DNA of 43,557 nt from Granulicella sp. S190 (GCF_009766095.1 NZ_LMUD01000016.1:111197-154753), one strand, 5' to 3'. Positions 17,750 to 25,871 are shown, numbered from the stretch's first letter. The notes: generated by a model from the letters alone, not told the origin. Numbers and translations are program-made.

Positions 17750-18691
17750 ATGACCTCTACCAGCCGCAGACGTTTTCTCGCTCTCCTGGGCGCCACGGGC
17801 GTCTCCGCTGCTGTTACTCCGTCGCTGGTGGCCGCAGCCGTGCCGCCTGCCACAGTGCGGGAGCCGTTTACCTTTCTCTTTGTCACGGATGCTCATCTTC
17901 AGCCAGAGTTGAATGGAGTTGTTGGAACCGATATGGCGTTCAAGAGGGCGCGGACGATCAAAGCGGACTTCGCGATCAATGGAGGCGATCATGTCTTCGA
18001 TGCGCTTGCTGTTCCGAAGCAACGTGCGCTGACGCTCTTCGATCTGTACGACAAGACCGAGCAGGACCTGGGGCTGAAGGTGTATCACACGGTCGGCAAC
18101 CACGACGTGCTTGGGATTTATCCTGCGAGCGGGATCGCTCAGGATGATCCGCTGTATGGGAAGAAGCTGTTCGAGCAGCGCTTCGGCAAGCTGTACTACT
18201 CGTTCGATCACAAAGGACATCACTTCGTTGTGCTGGACTCGATTGGGATTACGCCGGATCGGTCGTATGAGGGACGCATTGACGCGGCGCAGTTACACTG
18301 GCTGGCTGCCGACCTGAGCGCTCTGCCGCCTGGAATGCCGATCATCGTTTCAGTGCATATCCCGCTGGTTACGGCGTTTGAAGCTTACCTGCCTGAGGCT
18401 GTGGTTGCACCGGCTCATCACAGCCTGAGCATTGCTAATGCTAAAGAGGTTCTCGATGTTTTTGCCGGGCACAATGTGCTGGGCGTGTTGCAGGGCCATA
18501 CCCATGTCAACGAGACGGTGATGTGGAAGGGTGTTCCGTATGTGACCAGCGGAGCGGTGTGCGGCAACTGGTGGCATGGCACGCGGCTGGGAACGTCTGA
18601 AGGATTTACCGTGGTCACCGTGGCGAATAACAAATTGACTACACGTTACGAGCCTTCGGGCTTTCAGTCGGTTGCGCCGCAGAACACCTAA
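17750..18691 (+). CDS. Tat-exported calcineurin-like metallophosphoesterase
   Basis: The frame opens at 17645, but ATG at 17750 begins a twin-arginine signal: MTSTSRRRFLALLGATGVSAAVTPSLVAAAV. The 313-residue protein shows all metal-binding blocks of the calcineurin-like superfamily in order: FVTDAHLQ, NGGDHVFD, VGNHD, SVHIPL and GHTHVNE. Such enzymes hydrolyse phosphomono- or diesters using a two-metal centre; the substrate is not predictable. Folded export via Tat places it in the periplasm. It has its own transcription unit, divergent from VKOR. Confidence 0.9.
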   Translation: MTSTSRRRFLALLGATGVSAAVTPSLVAAAVPPATVREPFTFLFVTDAHLQPELNGVVGTDMAFKRARTIKADFAINGGDHVFDALAVPKQRALTLFDLYDKTEQDLGLKVYHTVGNHDVLGIYPASGIAQDDPLYGKKLFEQRFGKLYYSFDHKGHHFVVLDSIGITPDRSYEGRIDAAQLHWLAADLSALPPGMPIIVSVHIPLVTAFEAYLPEAVVAPAHHSLSIANAKEVLDVFAGHNVLGVLQGHTHVNETVMWKGVPYVTSGAVCGNWWHGTRLGTSEGFTVVTVANNKLTTRYEPSGFQSVAPQNT

Positions 18692-18997
18692 AGGCAGCTT
18701 TTAGTAAAGATGCGCCGCTTCGCGAGGGGCGGTCGCTTCATGACTTGTATACCCCTTCGGGTGGCGCTCCCGTTGGTCGCGAGGGGAATTTTCTTTTGGT
18801 GATGCGCTTCGGTAACCATGTGGGGGTGCCTCTCTTTTGGGGATAAAATGTGCAGCACCCCGCGAAAAGATGGGTTTGCGGCGTGAGTTCCGGGGTATGC
18901 TTGGTAGCACTTCAGACGAGGTCGAATATGCCGAGCTGGCTCGAACTGACTTGTCTTCCGCACGTGGGCCCTAATTCCATCTTCCAGGAGTGATGCC
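18692..18997. repeat. Gene-free region with repeat-like GC-rich palindromic stretch
   Basis: No convincing gene lies in these 306 bases; a reverse-strand frame at 18688-18999 has no recognisable protein character. The first ~100 bases contain CGCGAGGGG twice (about 18719 and 18777). CCCCTTCG...CGCGAGGGG can fold into an imperfect hairpin ending in AATTTTCTTTT. This may act as the terminator of the phosphoesterase gene. The block has the look of an interspersed intergenic element, which only a genome-wide count can confirm. The last 30 bases hold the ribosome site (CCAGGAGTG) of the next gene. Confidence 0.35.
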
Positions 18998-19558
18998 ATG
19001 CTGTGTCCCGTCTGCCAAAAAGAAGTTTCGCCCCAGAATGCATTTTGTAACAGTTGCGGTTCGCCGCTTGCAGGAGCTGGTGGGTCTGCAGCGTCAAGCG
19101 TGCCTCCTCCCCCGGACTATACGAATGTTCCGCCGGCCTACTCAACGGTTCCACCCGCTTACAGTGCGGTTCCGCCTGCGTACGTTGCGGCTCCTCCGGC
19201 TGTTACGAGCTCTGGCCTCTCGGAGACGGCTGCGGCTGCGATTGCCTACCTCACGATTATTCCCGCGATCATCTTCCTGGTACTGGAGCCGTATAACAAG
19301 ATGCCGCTGGTTCGATTTCACTCGTGGCAGTCGATCGGGCTATGCGTGGCGGCGTTTGTGCTGCAGGTGATTATCACCTTCGCGGAGATCTTCACCCACT
19401 TCGTTCCAGGGATCATTCTGCTATTTTCGCTGATCCACCTGGTGATTGGACTGGGCCTGTTCCTGGTGTGGCTGTTCCTTATTTTGAAGGCAAGCAAGGG
19501 CGAGTGGTACAAGCTTCCGGTTATCGGCGACTTTGCCGAGAAGCAGGCGCGGTCGTAG
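18998..19558 (+). CDS. Zinc-ribbon, proline-rich, DUF4870/Tic20-like membrane protein
   Basis: The 186-residue protein begins with a zinc ribbon (CPVCQKEVSPQNAFCNSCGSPL: two CxxC knuckles). A linker with repeated PPAY units follows (NVPPAYSTV, PPAYSAV, PPAYVAAPPAV). The C-terminal half has three hydrophobic helices (AIAYLTIIPAIIFLVLEPY, SIGLCVAAFVLQVIITFAEIF, LIHLVIGLGLFLVWLFLILKAS) around VRFHSWQSI, a signature of DUF4870-type proteins. These are common in Acidobacteria and Gram-positive bacteria and have no established role. ATG at 18998 follows AGGAG at good spacing. Its stop overlaps the 3' end of the convergent methyltransferase gene by 38 bp. Confidence 0.8.
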   Translation: MLCPVCQKEVSPQNAFCNSCGSPLAGAGGSAASSVPPPPDYTNVPPAYSTVPPAYSAVPPAYVAAPPAVTSSGLSETAAAAIAYLTIIPAIIFLVLEPYNKMPLVRFHSWQSIGLCVAAFVLQVIITFAEIFTHFVPGIILLFSLIHLVIGLGLFLVWLFLILKASKGEWYKLPVIGDFAEKQARS

Positions 19559-20420
19559 CTTTTCTGCGTCGCGGGGCCGGTTGCTTCTCTTTGCTGGGGC
19601 TGTAGGGCGCGAGCCGTTTTTGCATGACGGCGATGGCTGATACGCTCTCATCGACCATGACGAAGGTGCGGCCGTGCTTTGCGGCGGCTGCGCCTGTGGT
19701 TCCGCTCCCGGCGAAGAAGTCGAGCACAGTCTCTCCGGGGTTGGAGTGGACGCGCACGATTCTCTCCAGAATTCCAATTGGTTTCTGCGTCGCGTATCCG
19801 GTTTTCTCCTTGCCGGTGGGCGAGACGATGGTGTGCCACCAGACGTCGGTGGGCGTCTTGCCGCGAGCGGCTTTGGTGGCGCCGACGAGGCCGGGGGCCA
19901 TGTAGGGGATGCGGTCGCTCGCGTTGAGGTTGAAGGTGAATCGTTTGGGATCGCGGGTGTACCAGAGGATGTTGTCGTGCTTGGCGGGCCAGCGTTTGGT
20001 GGCGCGGGCGCCGTAGTCGTAGGCCCAGATGATCTCGTTCTGGAAGCAGTCGCGACCGAAGATCTCGTCGAGCATGATCTTGCAGTAGTGGACTTCGCGA
20101 TAGTCGATGTGGAAGAAGAGCGAGCCGGTGGGGGAGAGGATGCGATGCGCTTCGACGAGGCGCGGACGGAGAAAGCCGAGGAAGTCGTCGAAGGCGTCAT
20201 GGTAGCCAGAGCCTCCGTTCTGTTGTTGAAGAACTTCGGTGCGATAGCGGTGTCCGCCGAATCCGACGCGGTCGCCTGCCTCATCGCGGATGGTCTTCAT
20301 CTGCCTGCGGGCCTGGCGTTTGCCCGTGTTGAAGGGTGGATCGACGTAGATCAAGTCCGCGGAGGATGCGGCCATCGACTGTAAAACGCTGAGATTGTCT
20401 CCGTGCACGATCCGGTTCAT
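19521..20420 (-). CDS. Orphan site-specific DNA methyltransferase (N4/N6, beta-type)
   Basis: The 299-residue protein has catalytic motif IV as DPPFNTG (residues 27-33), preceded by the target-side MNRIVHGDNLSVLQSM. The SAM-binding motif I is DFFAGSGTTGAAAAKHG near the C-terminus. The IV-then-I order marks a beta-class amino-methyltransferase (N4-cytosine or N6-adenine). A long central region (IIWAYDYGARATKRWPAKHDNILWY, TPTDVWWHTIVSPTGKEKTGYATQKP) is typical of the group. No restriction gene is next to it, so it is probably an orphan with a regulatory or housekeeping role. The frame also opens at GTG 20444, but ATG 20420 has GGAG 9 bases ahead. The C-terminus is Lys/Arg/Pro-rich. Confidence 0.87.
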   Translation of the reverse strand: MNRIVHGDNLSVLQSMAASSADLIYVDPPFNTGKRQARRQMKTIRDEAGDRVGFGGHRYRTEVLQQQNGGSGYHDAFDDFLGFLRPRLVEAHRILSPTGSLFFHIDYREVHYCKIMLDEIFGRDCFQNEIIWAYDYGARATKRWPAKHDNILWYTRDPKRFTFNLNASDRIPYMAPGLVGATKAARGKTPTDVWWHTIVSPTGKEKTGYATQKPIGILERIVRVHSNPGETVLDFFAGSGTTGAAAAKHGRTFVMVDESVSAIAVMQKRLAPYSPSKEKQPAPRRRKATTAPASRQSRR

Positions 20421-20522
20421 ACCAAACGTCTCCGCTCCTAACACTAACGTACCCTTGGACTCAACGGCGGCAACGTGTATTGTTCTCTTCGGATGGCTCT
20501 ACCACATCGATCAGGAACGACT

Positions 20523-21371
20523 ATGTCAGGCAGTTACCTTACGTACGCGATGCTTACGCACCGCGGCCGCGTTCGACAGGGAAACGAAGATACTTGCGCT
20601 GCTGCTCCGGAGGTTGGGGCTTTTGTAGTCTGTGACGGTATGGGAGGAGCAGCGGCGGGTGAGGTTGCGAGCACGCTTGCTGCCGATACCTTTCTGGCCA
20701 GCCTGACGACTGCGCCTACAGGCAGGGAAGAACCGCAGAAGCCGCAGGCGCGTATGAATGCTGCGATTCAGGCGGCGAATCATGCGGTGTATCAACAGTC
20801 ACGGCAGTTGAAGCAGTATCGCGGCATGGGGACGACGCTGGTTGCGCTGCTGCATGCGCCGCTGGCTGGTGAAGCGGGGGGCAAGGCTCAGGTCGTGCAT
20901 CGCTCGCTTACAGGTCATATTCACTCCCGGGTTACGGATCCGCCGACGCTGTGGCTGGGCCATGTTGGGGACAGCCGATGCTATCGCCAGCGACGCGGCA
21001 AGCTGGAGCAGCTGACGCTCGATCACTCGCTGGTGGAGGAGCAGCTTCGCGCGGGAGAGATTACGATGGCGCAGGCTGCGGAGTCGCCCATGCGGAACCT
21101 GATTACGCGGGCTATCGGCTCGCAGGCCACGGTGGAGGCGGAGATCCAGAGCCATCGTCCGCAGGCGAACGATGTGTACATGCTGGCGTCGGATGGGCTG
21201 ACGCACGAGGTGAGCGATGAGGAGATCGCGGATATCCTGTCTGCGATTCCTAAGCCGCAGACGAAGGCGGGACTGACTACTGCGTGCGAGGAGCTGATCA
21301 CGATTGCGAATCGCAATGGCGGAAACGACAACATCACGGTGCTTCTGGTGGCGGTCACTCCGCAAGCCTGA
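20523..21371 (+). CDS. PP2C-family (PPM) protein serine/threonine phosphatase
   Basis: The start ATG at 20523 (AGGAA five bases before) is preferred over the upstream frame opening at 20475. The 282-residue cytoplasmic protein has the PPM metal-binding motifs: RGRVRQGNEDT, VVCDGMGGAAAGEVAS, LGHVGDSRCYRQRRGKLEQLT, LASDGLTHEVSDEEI and GNDNITVLLVAV. A ~20-residue insertion (EAGGKAQVVHRSLTGHIHSRVTDPP) separates two strands. Such enzymes reverse Hanks-type kinases, or act in stress and cell-wall signalling. No kinase gene is nearby. It is divergent from the DNA methyltransferase, 102 bp between starts. Confidence 0.92.
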   Translation: MSGSYLTYAMLTHRGRVRQGNEDTCAAAPEVGAFVVCDGMGGAAAGEVASTLAADTFLASLTTAPTGREEPQKPQARMNAAIQAANHAVYQQSRQLKQYRGMGTTLVALLHAPLAGEAGGKAQVVHRSLTGHIHSRVTDPPTLWLGHVGDSRCYRQRRGKLEQLTLDHSLVEEQLRAGEITMAQAAESPMRNLITRAIGSQATVEAEIQSHRPQANDVYMLASDGLTHEVSDEEIADILSAIPKPQTKAGLTTACEELITIANRNGGNDNITVLLVAVTPQA

Positions 21372-21431
21372 CCACTCCGCGCCTTCCTCTCGCGCAAACT
21401 GCTACACTGCAAAGTCGTCTGAAGCTTCCTT

Positions 21432-22292
21432 ATGGCTGAATTGAAAACTATTGCAATCCTCGGCGCCGGAACCATGGGCAACGGCATCGCGCACGTCTGC
21501 GCCCGCGCAGGCTTTCCTGTATTGCTCTACGATCTGCAGCAGACTTTTCTCGATCGCGGAGTTGCGACGATTGAGAAGAATCTGGCTCGCGAGGTGGCGA
21601 AGAACAAGCTGACCCAGCAGCAGGCCGATGAGGCGAGAGCGAGGATTACGCCTACGCTCGATCGCGAGGCGCTCGGCGGGTGTGGCTTTGCGATTGAGGC
21701 TGCGACGGAGAAGTTTGCGATCAAGGCGGAGATCTTCAGGGATCTGGATCGGATTCTCCCGGCGGATGCGATTCTTGCTACGAATACGAGTTCTATCTCC
21801 ATCACGAAGCTTGCAGGGGTAACAAAGCGGCCGGGGCAGGTGATCGGGATGCACTTCTTTAACCCGGTGCCGGTGATGAAGCTGGTGGAGGTGATTCGGG
21901 GCCTTGCGACCTCGCAGGCGACCTTCGATGCGGTTCATGCGCTCTCGCTGGAGCTGGGCAAGACGCCGGTGGAGGTGAACGATGCGGCGGGATTTATCTC
22001 CAACCGCGTTCTGATGCCGCTGATCAATGAGGCTATCTACGCGGTGATGGAGGGAGTGGCTACGGCTGAGGCGGTCGATCAGGTCTTTGTGCTGGGCATG
22101 GCGCACCCCATGGGGCCGCTGACACTGGCTGACTTCATCGGGCTGGATGTGTGCGCGGACATTATGCGCGTGCTGGCTGAGGGGCTGGGGAGCACGAAGT
22201 ACAACCCATGTCCGTTGCTGGTCCGCATGGTGGACGCGGGCTGGCTGGGACGGAAGTCGGGCCGGGGGTTCTACACTTACCCTGCGGGTTGA
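21432..22292 (+). CDS. 3-hydroxybutyryl-CoA dehydrogenase (3-hydroxyacyl-CoA dehydrogenase)
   Basis: This 286-residue NAD(P)-dependent enzyme interconverts 3-hydroxyacyl-CoA and 3-oxoacyl-CoA, in beta-oxidation or C4 fermentation/PHB-type pathways. It starts with the Rossmann motif IAILGAGTMGNGIAHVCARAG. It contains the 3HCDH signature ATNTSSISITKLAGVTKRPGQVIGMHFFNPVPVMKLVEVI, with the catalytic His in MHFFNP, and DAAGFISNRVLMPLINEAI. It ends GRKSGRGFYTYP. Single-domain length matches Hbd/FadB2-type enzymes. A MaoC-type hydratase follows after 89 bp, making a plausible dehydrogenase/hydratase pair acting on the same acyl-CoA. Confidence 0.93.
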   Translation: MAELKTIAILGAGTMGNGIAHVCARAGFPVLLYDLQQTFLDRGVATIEKNLAREVAKNKLTQQQADEARARITPTLDREALGGCGFAIEAATEKFAIKAEIFRDLDRILPADAILATNTSSISITKLAGVTKRPGQVIGMHFFNPVPVMKLVEVIRGLATSQATFDAVHALSLELGKTPVEVNDAAGFISNRVLMPLINEAIYAVMEGVATAEAVDQVFVLGMAHPMGPLTLADFIGLDVCADIMRVLAEGLGSTKYNPCPLLVRMVDAGWLGRKSGRGFYTYPAG

Positions 22293-22381
22293 TAAGGCAG
22301 TCGCGGCAAGCCGATTTGTGCGGCTCTACACTAATGGAAGCAATAGAGCCTGATGCAGCATCCAAGGAAACAGGAGAGACA

Positions 22382-22837
22382 ATGCCCAAGGAGTTTTACT
22401 TCGAAGATTTTTATGTAGGCCAGAAGTTTCATTCCATCGGTCAAGCCAAGGTGACCGCTGAAGAGATCAAAGAGTTTGGCAGCAAGTATGACCCGCAGCC
22501 CTTTCACCTGGATGAGGCGGCAGGGGAGAACTCCTTCTTCAAAGGGCTGGCGGCGTCGGGCTGGCTAACGGCTGCGATCGTGATGCGCCTTCGGGTGCAG
22601 TCGATTACGGTAGCGGGAGGCATGATCGGGGCGGGGGTCGAGGAGATGCGCTGGACCCAGCCGGTGCGTCCGGGCGACTCGCTTCGCACCGAGATTGAAG
22701 TGGTGGGAGTTCGGCACTCGAACTCACGCAAGGAGTTTGGCGTGGTTCGGACGCGGACGCTCGCCTTCAATCAGAAGGACGAGGTGGTGATGCGTTCGAC
22801 GGTGAACTTTCTCGCGCCCGTGAAGCCGACTGCCTGA
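22382..22837 (+). CDS. MaoC-type hotdog-fold dehydratase/enoyl-CoA hydratase
   Basis: ATG at 22382 is chosen because AGGAGAGA lies directly upstream; the open frame extends back to 22208. The 151-residue protein is a single hotdog domain: FEDFYVGQKFHSIGQAKVTAEEIKEFGSKYDPQPFHLDEAAG, where the Asp-Pro-Gln-Pro-Phe-His block supplies the catalytic Asp/His dyad of R-specific hydratases. RWTQPVRPGDSLRTEIEVVGVRHSNSRKEFGVVRTR follows. The likely activity is hydration of enoyl-CoA or a related acyl dehydratase step. Its position after the hydroxyacyl-CoA dehydrogenase supports fatty-acid or short acyl-CoA metabolism. Confidence 0.9.
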   Translation: MPKEFYFEDFYVGQKFHSIGQAKVTAEEIKEFGSKYDPQPFHLDEAAGENSFFKGLAASGWLTAAIVMRLRVQSITVAGGMIGAGVEEMRWTQPVRPGDSLRTEIEVVGVRHSNSRKEFGVVRTRTLAFNQKDEVVMRSTVNFLAPVKPTA

Positions 22838-22853
22838 TAAGGAGGGCAGAAAC

Positions 22854-23093
22854 ATGACCGAGGAGCACCTGGCGCTTCTGAAGGCCAGCATCGACGAGAT
22901 CGTCGTACTGGAGACTACGGATGGCGAAGAGGTGGTTGCGCAGATTCTCTTCGTCTTCGATGAGGGAGAGACTCCCGACCTGTTTTATCTGAAGGTCGTT
23001 CCTAAGGAAGATGGGACCTTTGTTGCGCAGGGAAGCGGCGGCCATTCGCTGCTTCTCTCCGAGGTGGCTGCGGTCCACCGGCTCGATTCCTGA
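22854..23093 (+). CDS. Small conserved-looking acidic protein, unknown function
   Basis: The 79-residue product (MTEEHLALLKASIDEIVVLETTDGEEVVAQ, ending in a VAAVHRLDS tail) is preceded by an unusually strong ribosome site, AAGGAGGG, 6 bases before ATG. It starts 17 bp after the maoC stop, so translation and transcription are probably linked. It is rich in Glu/Asp and beta-strand-like segments (VVLETTDGEEVVAQILFVFDEG, PDLFYLKVVP). The shape resembles small SH3-like or Hfq/LSm-like barrels, but I recognise no family. The good start signals and normal codon use argue that it is real. Confidence 0.75.
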   Translation: MTEEHLALLKASIDEIVVLETTDGEEVVAQILFVFDEGETPDLFYLKVVPKEDGTFVAQGSGGHSLLLSEVAAVHRLDS

Positions 23094-23175
23094 ACTGGTT
23101 CTTGATGGGTCCGGACGCGAACCAAGGTAGTTACTCTTTCGATATACCCACAGCCAATCGGCGTATTCTTAACTG

Positions 23176-24240
23176 ATGATGCGTATGACAGTGCTCGCCT
23201 CCGGGTCCAAAGGCAATAGCACCGTCATCTCCAGCTCGCGGACGCGGGTGCTGGTGGACGCAGGGATGTCGTGCCGCGAACTTCTGAAGCGGATGGCGAT
23301 TGCCGGGGAGGATGCGTCCAGGCTCGACGCCATCTTGATAACCCATGAGCATCAGGATCACATCGCAGGGCTTTCGGTTCTTGCGCGCCGCCTCAAGATC
23401 CCAGTCTTCTTCACCGAGCCGACTCACCGGGCCTGGGTCCGGATGCTGACCCCGCGCACCACGATGACCTACGCGAAGTGGCTGGACCATGTGCAGAGCG
23501 AGAAGGAGGCACGTGCGGCAGTGGCCGCTGCGAGCCTCTCTACTGTCGGGTTGGCGCCCCAGATGGTGGCGCAGTCGGAGGCTATCGCAAGCGTCTCTGC
23601 CGAAGCTGCCGCGCTCAACCGCTCGGACGATCCGAACGCCAGCCTGGAGCTGCCCATCGACCCCGATGAAGAGGAGCTTTGCGGCGCGGAGGCGGAGGGG
23701 ATAACCGCGCAAAAGCCTGAGAAGGGGGATCCGACGCAGCTTCCTGCTGTGGAGTACTTCCACTCCGGCACGCAGTTTTCGATTGGCGACATCGATATCA
23801 CCCCTTTTACGATCCCTCACGACGCCGCCGATCCCTGCGGCTTCGTCTTCGAGTCGGAGGGGATCCGGATGGCGCTGGCTACCGATCTGGGTTATATGCC
23901 GCCGAACGTCAAGGCCGCTCTGAGGCGTATCGATGTGCTGCTGCTGGAGTCCAATCACGACCTGGAGATGCTGCGCGATGGCCCGTACCCCTGGTCGGTG
24001 AAGCAGCGTGTTCTCTCCCGGGTGGGGCATCTGTCGAACGATGCGACGGCGGAGTTTCTACAGAAGGACTACGACGGAGGAGCTGTCTGGATTGTGCTCG
24101 GGCATCTTTCGGAGTCGAACAATGCGCCGGAGCTGGCTCGGCTTTCGGCGGAGCAGGCACTGAGTAACCATCCCACGCTGCTTGGTAACCGGATTGTTCT
24201 GGCGGGACAGGCTGCTCCGATGGAACCGATCACTCTCTAA
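23176..24240 (+). CDS. YycJ/WalJ-like metallo-beta-lactamase-fold hydrolase with insertion
   Basis: The 354-residue protein belongs to the MBL-fold hydrolases of the YycJ group. It has VLASGSKGNSTVISSSRTRVLVDAGMS at the start, the zinc motif THEHQDHIAGL, then PHDAADPCGFVFES, MALATDLGYMPPN, LLESNHDLEML and the closing LGHLSESNNAPELA. Normal members have about 260 residues. Here an extra ~90-residue segment (about 98-190), rich in Ala, Ser and Glu, sits between the second strand region and FSIGDIDITPF. YycJ proteins are linked with DNase activity and cell-wall/replication coordination in Firmicutes; the role here is unproven. It starts at ATG 23176, with a second Met next to it. Confidence 0.87.
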   Translation: MMRMTVLASGSKGNSTVISSSRTRVLVDAGMSCRELLKRMAIAGEDASRLDAILITHEHQDHIAGLSVLARRLKIPVFFTEPTHRAWVRMLTPRTTMTYAKWLDHVQSEKEARAAVAAASLSTVGLAPQMVAQSEAIASVSAEAAALNRSDDPNASLELPIDPDEEELCGAEAEGITAQKPEKGDPTQLPAVEYFHSGTQFSIGDIDITPFTIPHDAADPCGFVFESEGIRMALATDLGYMPPNVKAALRRIDVLLLESNHDLEMLRDGPYPWSVKQRVLSRVGHLSNDATAEFLQKDYDGGAVWIVLGHLSESNNAPELARLSAEQALSNHPTLLGNRIVLAGQAAPMEPITL

Positions 24241-24347
24241 GTCTATAAATTTCTATAGTTTACCGGGCGTCCATCGGCCGTTACTAAACGATGAATCCTT
24301 TCCTTTCTTCCGGTTATCAAACAAGGTACAATGGTGACTATAAACTG

Positions 24348-24839
24348 ATGAAAAAAACAGCGTTAGCATTCCCGCAGAACCGCAGAACCCACCCCTCTAC
24401 CTGCATCGACCAGGTTGTGGGAGATATCCTCTCCGGTTGGCGCTATGACATCTCAGGGCTCTCCCCAGCGATGCGAACGGACTACGACCAGCATCTCTCC
24501 GATTGCGGCCATTGCCGGCGCCGTCAGCGCATCGCCCGTACTATCGATGTGCTTCTGATCAGCGTGAGCACACTTTCTATCGTTGCCTTCCTTCTGGCGG
24601 CGGTGGTTATTCACCGGGTTGAGGTAGCCACCCATATCGATACGGTCCGTGTTCATCTGAACCAGGCCCATTCTGTAGCCATCTCGCTCGAGGCAGTTGC
24701 TGTGGTCGGGTTGGTCTTCTCAACGCTGCTCTGGGTGCTGGTCGCTATCGCGACTCCGCTCCCCGGCTTCATCGGCGGGATCGTCGTGGAGCGTATACCT
24801 GCAGATCTTCGGGACCGGTTCACCAAGAACGCTGCCTGA
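24348..24839 (+). CDS. Zinc-finger-type membrane protein, anti-sigma-like
   Basis: The frame opens at ATG 24291, but ATG 24348 (MKKTALAFPQNRRTHP) seems the more natural start; neither has a strong ribosome site. The 163-residue form has HLSDCGHCRRRQR, the HxxxCxxC motif of zf-HC2 anti-sigma proteins. Two membrane helices follow (DVLLISVSTLSIVAFLLAAVVI and AISLEAVAVVGLVFSTLLWVLVAIA). No ECF sigma gene is adjacent, so an anti-sigma role is only suggested. A small palindromic CTATA...TATAG lies upstream at 24243-24258. An intrinsic terminator follows at 24898. Confidence 0.7.
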   Translation: MKKTALAFPQNRRTHPSTCIDQVVGDILSGWRYDISGLSPAMRTDYDQHLSDCGHCRRRQRIARTIDVLLISVSTLSIVAFLLAAVVIHRVEVATHIDTVRVHLNQAHSVAISLEAVAVVGLVFSTLLWVLVAIATPLPGFIGGIVVERIPADLRDRFTKNAA

Positions 24840-24897
24840 AACAAGGGTTAGTCTTTCGTTTTCTGTGTTCATCTGTTTTCATTTGGGGTTCTGAAGG

Positions 24898-24926
24898 GCG
24901 GCTCGATCTGTCGGGCCGCTTTTCTT
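24898..24926 (+). terminator. Intrinsic terminator after the zinc-finger membrane gene
   Basis: GCGGC (24898-24902) pairs with GCCGC (24915-24919), with an inner CGA/TCG pairing around a TCTG loop. TTTTCTT follows. It lies about 60 bases after the stop codon at 24839. Confidence 0.75.
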
Positions 24927-24988
24927 GGTCTCCGCACCTGCGAAACTTACCACTTCCTCCCGGCATTTGATAGCGTAGAGAAACAGCT

Positions 24989-25819
24989 ATGTCCTCCCCC
25001 ACTCCCGAAGGCGAAGTTCTTCAGCCACACCCTGATTCCGTCGCAGGACAGCAGATACCCGACTATGAGCGAGAGGCTTCGCGTCCGAACTCGCGTGAGC
25101 GCGGCTGGAATATTTTGGCTACGCCGGGCACCTATATTCTGCTTGGCATCAACATCGCTGTCTTCTGCTACATGATCTTTCGTGGCGTTTCGCCGAGCAG
25201 CCCAACTTCGAACCAGCTACTGTACTTTGGCGCAACGAATGCGGAGTTCATCCTGCATGGGCAGTGGTATCGCCTGCTTACGGCGACCTTCGTTCATGTG
25301 GGCCTGCTGCATATCGCGACGAATATGTGGTGTCTGTGGAACCTGGGCCTTCTGGGGGAGCCGCTGCTGGGGCCGTTCGGCCTGATTGCCGTGTACGTGA
25401 TTACGGGCGTTGCCGGAAATCTGCTGGGCCTGTGCTCGAGCGTGATCTTTCGCGACTATGGATCGGTGGGAGCTGGAGCTTCGGGCGCGGTGTTTGGGAT
25501 CGCGGGGATTCTGATTGTTCTGCTGTCGAACAAGAAGCTTCCGATACCGGCGTTTGAGTTGAAGCGGCTGCGACGGTCGGTGATTCAGTTTGCGGTTTTG
25601 AACCTGATTATTGGGATTGGCGCCAACTTTACCAGCATCGTGCGGATTGATAACCATGCGCACATCGGCGGGTTTCTTACCGGGCTGGCACTGGGCGTGC
25701 CCCTGGTACCGCGAATGACCTCGGGCCGTACCCGCTACCTCGCGCGACAGAAGCTGACCTTCGCTGCCGCTGCGTTTCTGCTGTTTCTGTTTGCTTACTT
25801 TATTACCAGGTTGGGGTAG
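24989..25819 (+). CDS. Rhomboid-family intramembrane serine protease
   Basis: Rhomboids cut membrane proteins within or beside their transmembrane segments. The 276-residue protein has a ~45-residue polar cytoplasmic N-terminus, then six or seven hydrophobic helices. Key elements are HVGLLHIATNMWCLWNLG (HxxxN-type residues of the oxyanion region), GAGASGAVFGIAGIL (GxSG with the catalytic serine) and DNHAHIGGFLTGLALG (catalytic histidine). The catalytic dyad is therefore complete. The substrate is unknown. No flanking gene is close enough to suggest a partner. Confidence 0.93.
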   Translation: MSSPTPEGEVLQPHPDSVAGQQIPDYEREASRPNSRERGWNILATPGTYILLGINIAVFCYMIFRGVSPSSPTSNQLLYFGATNAEFILHGQWYRLLTATFVHVGLLHIATNMWCLWNLGLLGEPLLGPFGLIAVYVITGVAGNLLGLCSSVIFRDYGSVGAGASGAVFGIAGILIVLLSNKKLPIPAFELKRLRRSVIQFAVLNLIIGIGANFTSIVRIDNHAHIGGFLTGLALGVPLVPRMTSGRTRYLARQKLTFAAAAFLLFLFAYFITRLG

Positions 25820-25871
25820 GGCATTTAGCGAGTCAGCAAGTCAGGACGAATGAGGGCTTCGGCAGCTGGCT

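Noticed and set aside
18688..18999. 103-residue reverse-strand frame
   Set aside because: It lies in a repeat-like intergenic region, has no ribosome site, and its sequence shows no protein character.
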